A stretch of DNA of 64,000 nt from Gyromitra esculenta (GCA_038503075.1 JBCAML010000005.1:1488001-1552000), one strand, 5' to 3'; shown: positions 1 to 11,088, numbered from the stretch's first letter. Numbers and translations are program-made. The notes: generated by a model not told the origin, from the letters alone.

Positions 1-497
1 ATAGTTGGCGGCGCCCGATGTCCATAGTAGTCTTGCTCCTTTGGAGGTGGTAGTCTCCAGCGATTTATTGTTGGCCAGGCTGTCGCGTTCGCAGTAAGCC
101 CTCCCGGGGTGTTGTGTCCTGTTGTATGTTTCCCTGATCCTGTCCCCCCTCCGCCTGCGCCCCCGGTACCAGAAAGATTGTTGGCGCCATTGCCTGCGCT
201 ATTAAGAGCTTCTTTCTTCTTCCACGATTCCTTCTTTTCGCGGGGAGGCTTAGTGCGCGCTGGGAGGGATAGTTCGGCGTCTTCGGGGCCCGGAGGTCGC
301 TTTTGCGGTATTGAGGATGGGGGGAGTGTTGGAGCGGGTGAGTGGTGAACGGCATCAAGCATAGGAATATCTTGCATATTTGCTAGGAGGGCTATAGGAA
401 TTCTTGCTGGCTTCGGGCAGGCAGCACGAAGAAGATGAGGTGAGGTTGGAGCTCGCGCTGTCGCGATGTGAAGCTCGTGCCAAGCCCGATTTAACAT
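1..497 (-). CDS. 5' part of an unidentified protein gene, cut by the left window edge
   Basis: An open frame runs leftward from an ATG at 497-495 to the window edge without a stop (about 165 codons). The N-terminus is Arg-rich and poor in acidic residues for the first 40 residues, which could be a mitochondrial presequence (inference). A Pro-rich stretch follows, then a Lys/Glu-rich segment (KKESWKKKEAL), then a Gly/Thr/Ser-rich linker, then a segment with Trp and Tyr (TAWPTINRW, KEQDYYGH) that looks like the start of a folded domain. A second in-frame ATG lies at 377-375. I do not recognise the family. Support is the long open frame, a composition unlike the other frames, and E-box motifs just upstream. 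An intron cannot be excluded. Confidence 0.5.
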   Translation of the reverse strand, partial: MLNRAWHELHIATARAPTSPHLLRAACPKPARIPIALLANMQDIPMLDAVHHSPAPTLPPSSIPQKRPPGPEDAELSLPARTKPPREKKESWKKKEALNSAGNGANNLSGTGGAGGGGTGSGKHTTGHNTPGGLTANATAWPTINRWRLPPPKEQDYYGHRAPPT

Positions 498-504
498 AAG
501 GCAT

Positions 505-545
505 CACGTGAGTCGAGATCCCCGTGCTGTTAGCCTTGGCACGTG
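505..545. promoter_or_regulatory. Pair of CACGTG E-boxes upstream of the partial gene
   Basis: CACGTG occurs at 505-510 and again at 540-545, each followed by A. Both lie within 50 bp upstream of the ATG at 497. CACGTG is the core bound by fungal bHLH factors of the Cbf1/USF type. Function here is inferred from position and pairing only. Confidence 0.4.
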
Positions 546-1400
546 ATGTCGTGACATTCGACTCGTGTAAACTTTGCCGTTAACATCAGAACGCGGGAAT
601 GGGAACCGAGTGTGAACAATCGACAGAGCTCACTTTTCAATATGCTTCAAACGTAGTTAACCTCCAGTAGGATATTTGCTAGTAACAGCGGGATCGGAGG
701 CCAGAGATTCAAAGGTGTAGGAGAGAAAGAGTAGATCCTGGAAGCTCTGGATACTAATTGTGCTGGAGCTTGGCTTTTGAGATTTGATGGGTTGCGTTTA
801 TTAATGGATAGTTGTTTGGCGTCGTGATATTATGTCCTAATGTGGTAGTGAGGTAGGAGAATACAATTGCCCCATGAAACTCATCCCAAGTATATGAATT
901 TGTGCTGAAGCTCGAATGAATCGGAAATATAATTCTAGTTTATTTTGGACTGGTAAGAAATACAGATTCTCTGCCTTCCAGAGTTGGGAGGTATATATGG
1001 TGGCCCAGTCGCCTTGCTTCAGAAACTTTATGGGGCTCCAATCATTTCTCTAATGGTAAAGCGGCTTTACCACAACTTAATTCAAAAGGTGGGGAATCTA
1101 CACGACCCACCAATCCAAGAGATACTCTTTCAGCACGTGAGTACTTAGAATGGATACATGTACTCAATGTTACACTAATGCCAACGACAGAATACCAGGC
1201 TGGCACAGCACTCCAGCCCCCAACGCGATTTTCCGAGAAATAAGAAAACACCGGAAATAGAGAAACCGAATAATTAGTAGCGGTACTAGGAAATACGAGG
1301 AGAAAGGTGAAACAGCCTTCCATCCCAACTATCAAACAAAAGGGCGAGATTTTATCCCGGGTTTTATCTACGGAGAATTGCCACACGAAGTTTGCTGGCT
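546..1400. other. Intergenic stretch, no gene recognised
   Basis: AT-rich sequence with only short open frames. The longest (minus strand, 1042-1386) has no recognisable domain and is cut by stops on both sides. No tRNA, repeat or LTR sequence was seen. Confidence 0.5.
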
Positions 1401-1784
1401 TCAGACTCCTTCCTCAAAAGCTCTGCAATTTCCTTCCTTCCTCCCCTCTTTAATGGCTAATCTTAATAGTGTTATAGCCGATTTCAGAGCATCCAATAGG
1501 ATTTTATGCGCAAGGAGTAATTTTATCACTGCTGTTGTATTTACTAAAGATTTGCTGGTAATGGCACAGTGGAGCGCTGTGCAACCAGACTGAGAAATCA
1601 TAGTGATATCTGCCCCACCTTCTAACAGGACTTTCACCACCTCTTCACGTCCATTTCTGGTTGCTACGTGGAGCGCTGTATGGCTGCGGTGGCCCACCGT
1701 GTTGGGGTTTGTCCCACCTCCCAGCAGGATTTTTACTTCTCCTTCGCGTCCGAATGTACTTGCCATGTGGAGTGTTCTCCGTAT
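1401..1784 (-). pseudogene. Ankyrin-repeat protein, last exon or fragment
   Basis: Reading leftward from 1784, the frame gives about 127 residues containing two clear ankyrin repeats: an imperfect TLHMASTFGREGEVKILL, then HTALHVATRNGREEVVKVLL followed by CTALHCAITSKS. It ends at a stop at 1401. The frame is closed by TAA just upstream, but a branch-point-like GCTAAC and a CAG acceptor precede 1784, so this may be the terminal exon of a spliced gene. No upstream exon with ankyrin repeats was found, so a remnant of a larger ankyrin protein is also possible. Ankyrin repeats mediate protein-protein contacts; no partner can be named. Confidence 0.5.
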
Positions 1785-2580
1785 CTGGGCACGTTTTTAA
1801 CCTTGCGGTTAGCCAATTTGTTCATCGTTTCATATGCTTTAACGTGAGTGTTCTGTTTATTCCCGATATTTGGAAATGATTATATTACCAACTTTCTGTT
1901 TGCACGTTGCGCGCTGTAACAGGAACTGGATTAGCGTGGTTGGTAAAGTAGCCTCTTTCTAGTATAGATTTGCACACACTAACGCCTAGGAGAAGAAAGG
2001 TCACTTAAGTTGACATTGAGAGCAATGTGATGGAGTTTCAGGTATACTCTAGGGTACCGTTACACTGAACGGATTGCCGGGTGATGGGTCGACATCGACC
2101 CTGTCTGAAAGAATGGGGGGATGGTAGATAAAACCGATCGGTCGCGATTATAGGAATTTGTGACTATAATAGTACTCCATCACCTACTGGAAGAATGTGT
2201 GGGCTAGTTTAATTGTGAAGAACTTAGTGGCTAGTATTCCGTGTTCAATGTTACCCCAGTAACTAACTTAGCCCTTTGGCAAGAGCTCAATTCGGTTTTG
2301 GCCGGCCCTAGGTAAATAGAAAGCCATCACGTTTTGGGGATCAAGCTAAGAAAATGTATAATTTTTCAATAATATCGCATATATACAAAAAAAAACAACC
2401 ACCCATGAGGCGCCTTCCATGTAAAAATACCAGTACGTAGAAGTAGAAGGGAAAAGAAAAAAAGAAAAGAAATAATACCAAGATTCACCCAAATGTTAAG
2501 AATCAATCAAGTAAATACGATTACCGAAAATTGTTCCCGGTTCCGCAGCATACCCTCGTATATCCGTTAAGACAGCACTG
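1785..2580. other. Intergenic stretch, no gene recognised
   Basis: No coding region supported. Around 2350-2480 it becomes very A-rich (runs such as 2387-2395 and 2457-2470), consistent with the 3' flank of the neighbouring leftward gene ending at 2581. Confidence 0.5.
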
Positions 2581-3204
2581 CTACTTCCTTGATCTCCTAC
2601 CAACACCCTTACGAATTCCTCCCGACCCCTTGCCGGAGGATTTTTTATCGAGACCAGGGAATACAACAGCGTGACGAGATTGACGACCACGTCGGCGTAC
2701 TTTGCTGGCGGCGATTTTCTTCTTGGAGGGCTCGGCGGGCTCGGCGGTAGCTTCACCATCAACTTCCATGGTGCCTAAAAAAATTTCGTCAGAATAGTTG
2801 CCATCTCGCAAACCACACAAAATCCTCCTAGCGAAGGGGGTGAGTTAAGATGTGTTATTAACCTTCTTTTGCTTGCACCTCTTCAGATTTTTCAGGTTCT
2901 GCAAGTTTACTCGTTAATAAATTGATGATTTTGGCAAGCAAATGATCTTGATCGCACCTTTCTCGGCTTCAATCTCCATCGCTCCAGGCATAGTAAGAGG
3001 CTCCTTACCGGAGCTGGCGATAGCAAGAACCTTCTCAGAGAGTCTTGCCATGCGAGCGTCTTCAACTGGCCGGAAGACGGCGTTCGCAAGTTTCGTCTTA
3101 TTGTTCTTAATACGGCCTGAACAGAGAAACAGATCAGAAGTCTTATCGCAAGAAACCAGTAGCAAGGGAAGAAGCGACTTACTGGCTCTTGCTGATTTTG
3201 CCAT
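2581..3204 (-). CDS. DUF2423 (YBL028C-like) small basic nucleolar-type protein
   Basis: Four exons on the minus strand: 3204-3183, 3116-2958, 2898-2863 and 2774-2581. They join in phase to 136 codons. The protein begins MAKSARAS, then RIKNNKTKLANAVFRPVEDARMARLSEKVLAI, the signature of the DUF2423/UPF0642 family that includes yeast YBL028C, a small nucleolar protein linked to 60S ribosome assembly. An acidic middle (EPEKSEEVQAKE) is followed by a strongly basic tail (KKKIAASKVRRRGRQ ... GRRSRK), typical of nucleolar retention. Donors are GTAAGT, GTGCGA and GTTAAT; the second and third are weak. Family assignment rests on the N-terminal signature, the role on the yeast relative. Divergent from TRM5 with 315 bp between start codons. 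Confidence 0.85.
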
Positions 3205-3519
3205 TGTTTCTGGGGTTGACGTTAGAGACTAGCAGGGTGGTAGGCTGGTGGGAGGAAGAGCTGTGTAGATGCTGTGCCGCCATGTGGTGGAGAGCGTCGG
3301 ATTAAACTTTTTTCCTATTGTACTGGCGCCTTGGCATGAATGCTTGGCAGCGTGGAGCCGCAAAAATTATCTTATGTGGCACCTCATCTTCACGCAACGT
3401 CACTCTGCATAGAGCCATAATGTCTGTGGGCATCTCGAATTCTGTCAGTTCACTGCTTCACTTCACATTTCATCAGCTAACATGTGCTTCTCACAGTTCC
3501 AAATTCATCAAGAGGGAAG
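3205..3519. promoter_or_regulatory. Shared promoter region between the DUF2423 gene and TRM5
   Basis: 315 bp separate two divergent start codons, so both promoters must lie here. No clear TATA box or known operator is visible. An alternative in-frame TRM5 ATG at 3484 lies within it. Confidence 0.5.
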
Positions 3520-5108
3520 ATGTCTCGCTTCCTACCCCCCGTGAACCGTGCCATGACCACGCTGGATCGTTCGTTCTTCCAAAAGACATTTCCAATCACA
3601 GCAGCATATGTATTTGATCAGAGAAATATTAGGAGGGTACAGAATGAATGCAGAGAGGATTTACTGGGAGACATTCAGATGATGAAGTTTGTAACACGGG
3701 AGGAGGATGTCACTGGAGTGAGGCGGGTCTTGATAAAACTGAAGCCAAATGTGAAACACGATGGTAGATTCTTTTCTCTTTTCTCTTGTGTAGTACTTAG
3801 CTAAGAACTCCACTAGATTTATCGACTGCTAGTGTAAATACGAGAGAATTTGTCCACAACCGGATCTTAAAACTGGTTCCTTATGACCTCCATATGAAGT
3901 ACGAGAACTGGAGCTATCGTTTGTCCACCCTTCCCATCACCGTTCCCCGGCATACTAACCTCTACCCCCCAGCTGAAATAATTGAAGCCATCCTCCCTGA
4001 ACATCTGCTTAAAGGCTTTCCCCGTGCCTTCACTCGGGTCGGTCATATCGCCCACCTCAACCTCCGCAGCGAATACCTTCCATACAAGCACCTACTTGCG
4101 TCGGTAATTCTTGACAAAGCCCCCACCATAACTACCGTTGTCAACAAAGTCCAAGATGTGGGCACTTGGTCCAACTATGGCACATTCCCCATGGAACTTC
4201 TAGCCGGGTCCCCGAATACCAACGTCGTTGAGCACGAATCTGGCTGCGCCTTCCATTTCGACTTTGCAAAAGTTTACTGGAACAGTCGGCTCGAAGGGGA
4301 ACGCATCCGCCTCCTATCTCTCTTCAAGCCTGGAGAGGCAGTCGCAGACGTCATGGCCGGTGTCGGCCCAGTCGCAGTCCCCGCCGCGAAAAAAAAGGTC
4401 ATCGTCTGGGCGAACGATCTCAATCCCACCTGTTACTCCAGCCTCCAGGAAAATGCACGGCAAAATAAAGTCCAAAGGGTTCTTCTTCCCTTCAATCTTG
4501 ACGCAAGCGTGTTTATCCGTGAGTCTATCCGCGCCCTATACACATTGTCGCGCTCGTCATCGCCGCTCAAAAATACCATCAGCTGCTACGTGCCAAAGCA
4601 CACACGAGGGGTGGTAGCAAAACTCCGCCAGGTAGGCAAATCCGAGGAAGAGATCTATCCTGCTCCGGAAACCATCCGTCTTCCGCCTACGTTTTCCCAC
4701 TTCATCATGAACTTGGCTTCCTCGGCCACTTCACATCTAAGTGCCTTCGTAGGGGCGTATAACGGACTGGAAAACATTTTTTTCTATGGCGATGGAAGTG
4801 TGCGCAGGAAAATGCCCTTGATCCATTGCTATACGTTCAGTAAGAGTCCAGATGCCGAAATTGCCGGGGTTGAGATTTGTGCAGAGATTAGTAGAGGTTT
4901 GGGATACAATATGGAGGTGGAAGATCTAGAGAATCTAGAAAACGCAAAGAGGGTTGCACCTTCCAAGATTTATTGGTGTGCGAGCTTTAGGTTACCGGTT
5001 GAGGTGGCATTCGCAGATCCACTACCCCTGAAGAAGGCTAATGATGATGCGGAAATGGATAGGTGGTCAGAGTGGATTATAGATGACTTTAGCGGCGAGC
5101 GGGATTAG
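3520..5108 (+). CDS. TRM5: tRNA (guanine37-N1)-methyltransferase Trm5
   Basis: Trm5 transfers a methyl group from S-adenosylmethionine to N1 of G37 next to the anticodon of many tRNAs, which prevents frameshifting. Two exons, 3520-3763 and 3817-5108, give 511 residues, the usual fungal length. The 53-nt intron has a GTAGAT donor, branch site GCTAAG and acceptor CTAG. Seen in the protein: N-terminal [20 protein letters not shown]; the SAM-binding [16 protein letters not shown] near residue 240; [21 protein letters not shown] just after; [10 protein letters not shown] around 370; and LIHCYTFSK, all Trm5 landmarks. An in-frame ATG at 3484 would add 12 residues (MLLTVPNSSRGK). Yeast Trm5 is known to use alternative starts for cytosolic and mitochondrial forms, so dual initiation is possible here (inference). 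Confidence 0.95.
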
Positions 5109-5885
5109 AGTTATATCTTATACATGAATTTGATAGTGAAGACGCGAAACACTGGGTAAACTCTAGGTGTAAATGAGTTGATGATTTGGGTGGGTGGATT
5201 TTTGGGCTCTCCGCTTACTATCGCTATTACTTCATACCGTAATTGTACTCTAGTTAAATTCTACAAGCGATTACATACCGTCTCACATAGATTTTCTCCG
5301 CCAAACGGCTCTGAATTCCGATGCTGCATTAGATTCCTATGGGCTGAGTTATATCGCGTACTAATTGCTGCGGTCATGATGTATCACTCATATTTGCTCC
5401 TAGGTGCAGAGGTAAGTGGATTGCACGCTGCACAACACGAAAATATTTCAAGTCCTCATCAATTTTCAACCATTGTATCTGATATGTAGAGACGTGCATA
5501 GAGTGGTTCTAGACGTGGCAGCTGGACTCTATTCAATCATAACCCATCACTCGGTAATTTATTCAACCCCGATGCCATAAGGTGATGGCGATACTATGCC
5601 TATTCCAGACGATCTTCACCACAAAATAGAACTCTACTAAGAAGTGCAGGAAGTCCAAGCAGACTTTTAGCTGACTCGTAGTGGGAGAATGAAATAGCGT
5701 ATAAAAATAAAAAGCTACGGAGAAAACTCCAAGCCAAAATGAAAATATCTTCATTCCATCCTCTCCCACTCTCAAATCTAACTAAATCACAAGATATCAA
5801 CTGAAAAAACGAAAAAAGCGCTAGCGTGCAACACGAGTTCTTTTTTTTTTCCAACATTCCACCACCAGTATCTGATCCAACTTTC
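5109..5885. other. Intergenic stretch between convergent TRM5 and trpC
   Basis: Holds the 3' flanks of two convergent genes. No domain-bearing frame; the ORFs of 70-105 codons here are low-complexity. A T-run at 5842-5851 lies just past the leftward gene end. Confidence 0.5.
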
Positions 5886-8231
5886 CTACTCAACTCTTCC
5901 CTTCGCCTTATACACAAATCTCCTAATCTTCATCAAGTCCTGCCTTCCCTCCGTCTCCACCCCACTGCTCACATCAACACCAACTACACCCATCTCAACC
6001 AACCCACCCTCGACCACCTCCCCAACATTCCTATGATCTAGCCCCCCAGCCAACATGACCGGCGTCCTCTCGACCAATACCTTCTTTATATCCTCAATCT
6101 CCAGCCGCTCTCCCGTGCCGCCAACCCCGCTATCCAGCAACGGGACTGCATGAAACCCACGTTTTTCTAGTCCTGCCTCGCCGGGCGCGAACCGACGAAT
6201 AACAGGGACGGGTAGCAGCCGTGCCCACTCTAGCGGCTCTGAACCATGAAGTTGAATTATATCCAGCTCGAGGGTCTGTTGCAGCGCAAGCACTGTCGAG
6301 AATGGTTGATTCCGGAAAACGCCAACGAGGAGCGCGCGGGTCGGGTGCGAGATGAGGTTGTGGGCTCCGTGCGAGAACCAGTCCTGAGCACTGGAGCTGG
6401 GGGTGGTCGTGGGCTGAACTCCACCTTTGAGAGTCGAGTGCACGACGTTAGAGATCGCCTTTGCGACTTCAATATCGACGGTGCGTTTGGTGCCTTCGGC
6501 AAGTATCATGCCCACCATGTCAGCGCCAGACTCAACAGCGACTTTTGCAGCCTCAACGGTGCGAGTGCCACAGATCTTGACGAGCACTTCAGGTTTTTGG
6601 TATGCTGGTGGAGCGGCGTTGAGTAGTGTGGCAATAAAGGTGTCAACTGTTTTACCGGCCCTCATGAGGGCCTCACCAACAAGGACCGCGCCGACACCTT
6701 CCTGTTCATATCGTGCTACATCTGCTCTTGTCGAAATCCCGCTAAGGGCGCAAAGGATGACCTTTTCTCGATCGATCATAGTCACGAGCCCGCTTGTTGT
6801 CTCCAGATCTACCTTGAAATTATGAAGGTCCCTATTATTCACACCAATGACTTTCGCACCGATTCTCAGCGCCCGCACCATCTCCTCACGGCTATTGACC
6901 TCCACTAATGGCTCCATTCCGAGTGTTTCTAAAGAGTACTTGTATAGCCGCTCTAGTTCCTCGTCATTCAGCATCTTCACAATCAGTAATACGGTATCTG
7001 CACCAGCCAGGCGTGCTTCCAGGATCTGGTATTCTTCGAAGATAAACTCCTTTCGCAGAATGGCGGGACGATTCGGCATGCCATCGACTGCAATACGTGC
7101 AGCCCGGAGGTCGTCGATGGAGCCTTTAAACCATTCTGGCTCGGTGAGGACGGAGATTGTAGCAGCTCCAGCGAGGGCGTATGTGCGTGCCTGGACTGCA
7201 GCAGAGGCGTCGATATCAATAAGACCCTTAGATGGGGAAGCACGTTTGATCTCTGCCATGAGAGCGCATGGGGTTGCGATGGCGCGGAGTCGAGCAGGTA
7301 AGTCGATTTGTGGCGGTGAGATGGAGAGGGCATGGAGGGTTTCAAGGTCCGCAGGGCGGAGAGAGGGGAGTTGTTTTTGCGCGGCGACGGCGGCGCGGCG
7401 GTGTGCGTAGATCTTGTCGAGCATAGACTCAGATGGTTGGGGTGCACCATTTGGCAGTGTAGCCGTGGTATCGGGAGTGTTAACACCACTTTCGGCCCAG
7501 GTGCCGCCTTTGGTCTCGAGGAAATTACGGATCATGAGGCGCCCTTCTTGCGTTAATATACTTTCGGGGTGATATTGGATCCCTTCCACGGTGAGGGTTT
7601 TGTGGCGCACTCCCATAATGACGCCGGTGGAGGTGCTAGAATTGACCTCGAGAACGGATGGGAGGGTGGATTGGATCCCAGCGAGAGAGTGGTAACGGGT
7701 GACGGCGATGTCCTGAGGGACATTACGATAGATTCCCTTCCCATCGTGTTTGATATGGGAAGTCTTGCCGTGGACGATTTCGCCAGCGAATTCTACAGCG
7801 CCGCCGAACGCGCTGAAGATGCACTGTCTGAAAGGGCTGTCAGTGACCTTGATCCGGGATCTTTATGCTTTCCTCGGAATTGGAGTTTTTTTTGGTCTTG
7901 TCTCTCGAATAACTGCAGTAAGAGCGGTAGGGCACACTCACTCTCCCATGCACACCCCAAACACCGGAATCTTCCCCGCGAAATACTTGATACAAGGTAT
8001 ACTCACCCCCGAATCGGTTTCAGGGTGTCCTGGGCCTGGGCTGATAACAATCTGTGTCGGATTCAGATCAATAATTTCCTGCAGTGTAATCTTGTCATTT
8101 CTGTAGACTGTGCAGCTGGCGCCCTCCAGTACGAGGAACTGGTATACGTTCCAGGTGAACGAGTCGTAGTTGTCAATCAAGATGACATTAGAGCCGGGAA
8201 TAGCGGGACGGGGATCCGTTGGGATGGACAT
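5886..8231 (-). CDS. trpC: Trifunctional tryptophan biosynthesis protein TrpC (GATase / IGPS / PRAI)
   Basis: One polypeptide with three activities: the glutamine amidotransferase subunit of anthranilate synthase, indole-3-glycerol-phosphate synthase and phosphoribosylanthranilate isomerase. Exons 8231-7942 and 7827-5886 join to 743 residues. The intron has a GTGAGT donor and TTCAG acceptor and splits the nucleophile motif GVCMGEQ (Cys about residue 94). GATase start: [18 protein letters not shown], with SPGPGHP and the catalytic-triad segment YHPES downstream. [54 protein letters not shown] and a C-terminal [12 protein letters not shown]. Domain order and length match filamentous-fungal trpC. 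Cytosolic enzyme; its GATase must pair with a separate anthranilate synthase I. The start ATG is preceded by a CPC1/Gcn4-type site. Confidence 0.97.
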
Positions 8232-8281
8232 TTTGGCGGTTTTGTATAGGAGAAGTTGAGCTGGTGGTAAATTAGCTACCG

Positions 8282-8288
8282 TGAGTCA
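8282..8288. promoter_or_regulatory. Gcn4/CPC1-type site (TGAGTCA) upstream of trpC
   Basis: TGAGTCA, the reverse complement of TGACTCA, lies 51 bp upstream of the trpC start. This is the binding site of the bZIP activator of cross-pathway amino-acid control (Gcn4, CPC1, CpcA), a known regulator of fungal trp genes. The site is seen; binding is inferred. Confidence 0.6.
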
Positions 8289-8841
8289 TTCGAAGGAGGA
8301 GTTAATATATTATTCCACCTTAGTTGTCACAGCACAAGGAATTGCCAAATGGTAAAAGCGAGTAAAAGCCACAGACAGATAACAGTTCCTTAACCTCGCT
8401 ATTCGTTGGGGATGGGTGAGGATGGAGGGATTGTGAGGAGGTGAAGCCTGGCAGAGAGCAGCACAGGGTGGGATTATATCAGGAAGCGTGACAAAGACGG
8501 AGAGGGGCCGGGGTGGAGGGGCACTGATTAGATTAGATTAGATTAGATCGCCTAAGTAGGATAAGGTCTAAGTGCATATTGCGGGGTAGCGGATATTCAG
8601 TCCTGTCACTGGGGAATGGATGGAAGATACATGTACACGTATGCTGTTGGCCCGCTCATACACGCAGTCTCGAAGAAGGGCACGTACAGTTGAGTCTGTG
8701 ATATTCGAGTGAGATTTCATGATCGCTTAGTTAGTTTAAATTGTTTGTGGTATCACTCACTCCACCACCTCACATAGCCACCAACACACTCGCTGCTTCA
8801 TTTAGCACCAATCATTTCAAGCTCTACCCTATCCTCCTCCA
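8289..8841. other. trpC upstream region, no gene seen
   Basis: Promoter flank of trpC with a short pentanucleotide repeat and otherwise unremarkable sequence, running up to the first LTR of the nest. Its last five bases, CTCCA at 8837-8841, are the target duplication of that LTR. Confidence 0.5.
8526..8548. repeat. GATTA microsatellite
   Basis: Four perfect tandem copies of GATTA followed by a partial GAT. Confidence 0.8.
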
Positions 8842-9263
8842 TTTCAAGGAGCGAGATTCTCGTCAAGCTCTCGAGTATCTCTCGAGATGAGCAGTGCTAC
8901 TTGGATGAGAAACTAACAACAAGAGTGTATATAAGGATTCCACAGGCTCTACAAGTTCTTCAAATGAGGTAGGTTCGAAGACAGCGACAGCAAAAGGTTA
9001 TGGAGTATAACCGAGGTTGGTATTTTCGTAGAATACAAGAGTGACTATAGAAGACGTTGCTTAAAGAAAGAAGAAGGAAAAGTACAACAGGAGGGCATTC
9101 CTCTCGCTTATATACTCAATATCCAACCTTTCGATGACACATGTCTGACTCATTGTAAATGGAAACCAAAAGAAACATAAAGAACAACCACGACGCCAAG
9201 CACTTTTACCTCCGAACAGAACAACCTAACACCCATAACACGACATAACAACCATCCATAAAA
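8842..9263 (-). repeat. Solo LTR, family B
   Basis: 422 bp, reversed relative to the plus strand. Flanked by the exact 5-bp duplication CTCCA (8837-8841 and 9264-9268), so it is a genuine insertion that lost its interior by LTR-LTR recombination. Its U3 carries TGACTCA and a TATATA-type box; the end is TTTCAAGG, one change from the family's TCTCAAGG. Confidence 0.9.
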
Positions 9264-9281
9264 CTCCACTCCTCAACTTCA

Positions 9282-9636
9282 TCTCACGGTTCAGCCCTTT
9301 GTTAAGTCCTTCAGTATCCCTGAAGGTGCACAGTGCTACTTAAATGAAGTTCTAACACGTTCGAGGAGTGCTGTGTTTCTACAAGTCCTACAAGAGGTCT
9401 AACTCAAGGCGAGTTAAGTGCAGCATTATAAGAACAGCGACAGCGTGGATTCTGAGGTAGAATCGATGTAGTATTAAAGTAATACGGTAGAAGTAAACGA
9501 GAACGTTGCTTAAGGGAAAAAAGAAAGAAAACAACAAACAACCAAAACCCATCCCTTAAATACCCTGCAGTTTCCCATACTCAGACTCATAACCAAGATA
9601 TAGCCAAGAAACAAAACATTATACACAAAGAATAAC
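9282..9636 (-). repeat. LTR, family A, truncated
   Basis: Begins with TCTCACGG and carries the terminal hairpin and R region, but lacks the last 50-60 bp (the U3 start), where it abuts a family B fragment. No target duplication recognised. Confidence 0.8.
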
Positions 9637-9714
9637 TCTCAAGGAGCGAGATTCTCGTCAAGCTCTCAGGTATTCCCCGAGATGAGCAGTGCTACTTGGA
9701 CGAGAAACTAACAG
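9637..9714 (-). repeat. Family B LTR fragment (U5 end only)
   Basis: About 75 bp starting TCTCAAGGAGCGAG and covering the terminal hairpin of a family B LTR, wedged between two family A LTRs. Probably left by recombination between nested elements. Confidence 0.75.
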
Positions 9715-9716
9715 CA

Positions 9717-10134
9717 TCTCACGGTTGTGCCTCGAGTTAAACCCTTCAGTATCCCTGAAGGTGAGCAGTGCTACTTAAACGAGGTTACAACACGTTCGAA
9801 GAGTGCAGTGTTTCTACAAGTTCTACGGGGGTCTATCTCAAGGCGAGATAAGTGCAGCGAAGTAGACGGCGACAGCGAGGGTTCTGAGATAGAACCGAGA
9901 TAGTATTCGACAATTTACAGCAGAAGGTAACGAGAAGGTTGCTTAAGGAAAGAAGAAGAAGAGAAACAGGAGTGACCAAAATCCTTCACTTTAAATACTC
10001 CACTTTCCCGTAACACAATCAACAACCTGACAACAACCGAAACGCAACCGAACAACAAAGTCATTATACCCAAACAATCCTTCGCTACTACCAACAACTT
10101 CATCTTAACCCATTACCCGGTCCCATCCGTGAAA
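9717..10134 (-). repeat. 3' LTR of the outer family A element
   Basis: 418 bp, TCTCACGG to CCGTGAAA on the plus strand. Directly followed at 10135 by GTAG and a C-run, the complement of the element's purine tract plus CTAC. U3 resembles that of the proposed partner at 22940-23193. Confidence 0.85.
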
Positions 10135-10507
10135 GTAGCCCCCCGTCTTAAGCGTGAGCTCCTGCGAACCTTAGGACTAAACGTAGTCGTCGTAGTTAGA
10201 AATGTCTCAAGGGCAGCGGTATCTTGAAGGTCTTCTGCGGGTTCCCAGGTAGGATGGGCATAGCCAGTCCATTCAACAAGGTACTGTCTTCGTCCATGGT
10301 GGGTTCGTTGCTCGAGGATTTTTTCGATAAAGTATTCCTCTTGATTGTTAACTATAACTGGGGAAGGTGGAGGAACCAGTTGTCCTGGAAGGGGATCGTT
10401 GGCAGCAGGTTTCAACAAAGAGACATGGAAAACAGGATGGTACTTAACCGAAGCAGGAAGATCAATTTCATAGGCAAAGGGAGACACTATTTTTTTAACA
10501 GGGTAGG

Positions 10508-10928
10508 TTTCACAGATAGAACCGGTTAATGGGTTAGGATAAAGTTGTTGGTAGTCATGAAGGATTTTCTTAGGTATAATAGCTTTGTTGTTCGGTTATG
10601 TTTCGGTTGTTGTCGGATTGTTACTTGTGTTACGGGAAAAGTGGGGTATTTAAGTGAAGGATTTTGGTCGTTTTTGCTCTCTTTCTTTTCTTTTCTTAAG
10701 CAATGTTCTCGTTACCTTCTTTTGTATTATTTGAATACTATCACGGTTCTATCTCAGAACCTTCGCTGTCGCTGTTTACTTCGCTGTCTCTATCTCGCCT
10801 TGAGATACAACCCCTCGTAGGACTTGTAGAAAACATCGCACTTCTTGAATGTGTTGTTTATCCCGTCTAAGTAGCACTGCTCACCTTCAGGGATACTGAA
10901 GGGCTTAGCGAGAAACACAACCGTGAGA
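10508..10928 (+). repeat. Solo LTR, family A, in the outer integrase
   Basis: 421 bp with exact duplication GTAGG (10503-10507, 10929-10933). Sense hairpins are clear: GGTTCT/AGAACC at 10745-10761, TATCTC/GAGATA at 10791-10807 and CCTTCAG/CTGAAGG at 10884-10902. Confidence 0.92.
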
Positions 10929-11088
10929 GTAGGGTCCCATCCACTTCCAGTCCAGTTTTCGAGCATTCCGTATTGTCCTAATGTTCTTTATTGAAACGAA
11001 GACTTGATCATTGACTTGGTAAGAGGGGGCTGGCATCCAGTGTTTATTAGTAGCGGTTTCCTGGATATCCTGTGCCGTCCTTATTTGC

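Noticed and set aside
1042..1386. Minus-strand frame of 114 codons
   Set aside because: No domain, and not linkable to the ankyrin frame by plausible splice sites.
5563..5917. Two overlapping minus-strand frames of 70-105 codons between TRM5 and trpC
   Set aside because: Low complexity, Phe/Ser/Leu-rich, no splice context or family match.
6847..7410. Long plus-strand frame inside trpC
   Set aside because: Shadow of the trpC coding strand; no domain and Ser/Arg-rich composition typical of antisense frames.
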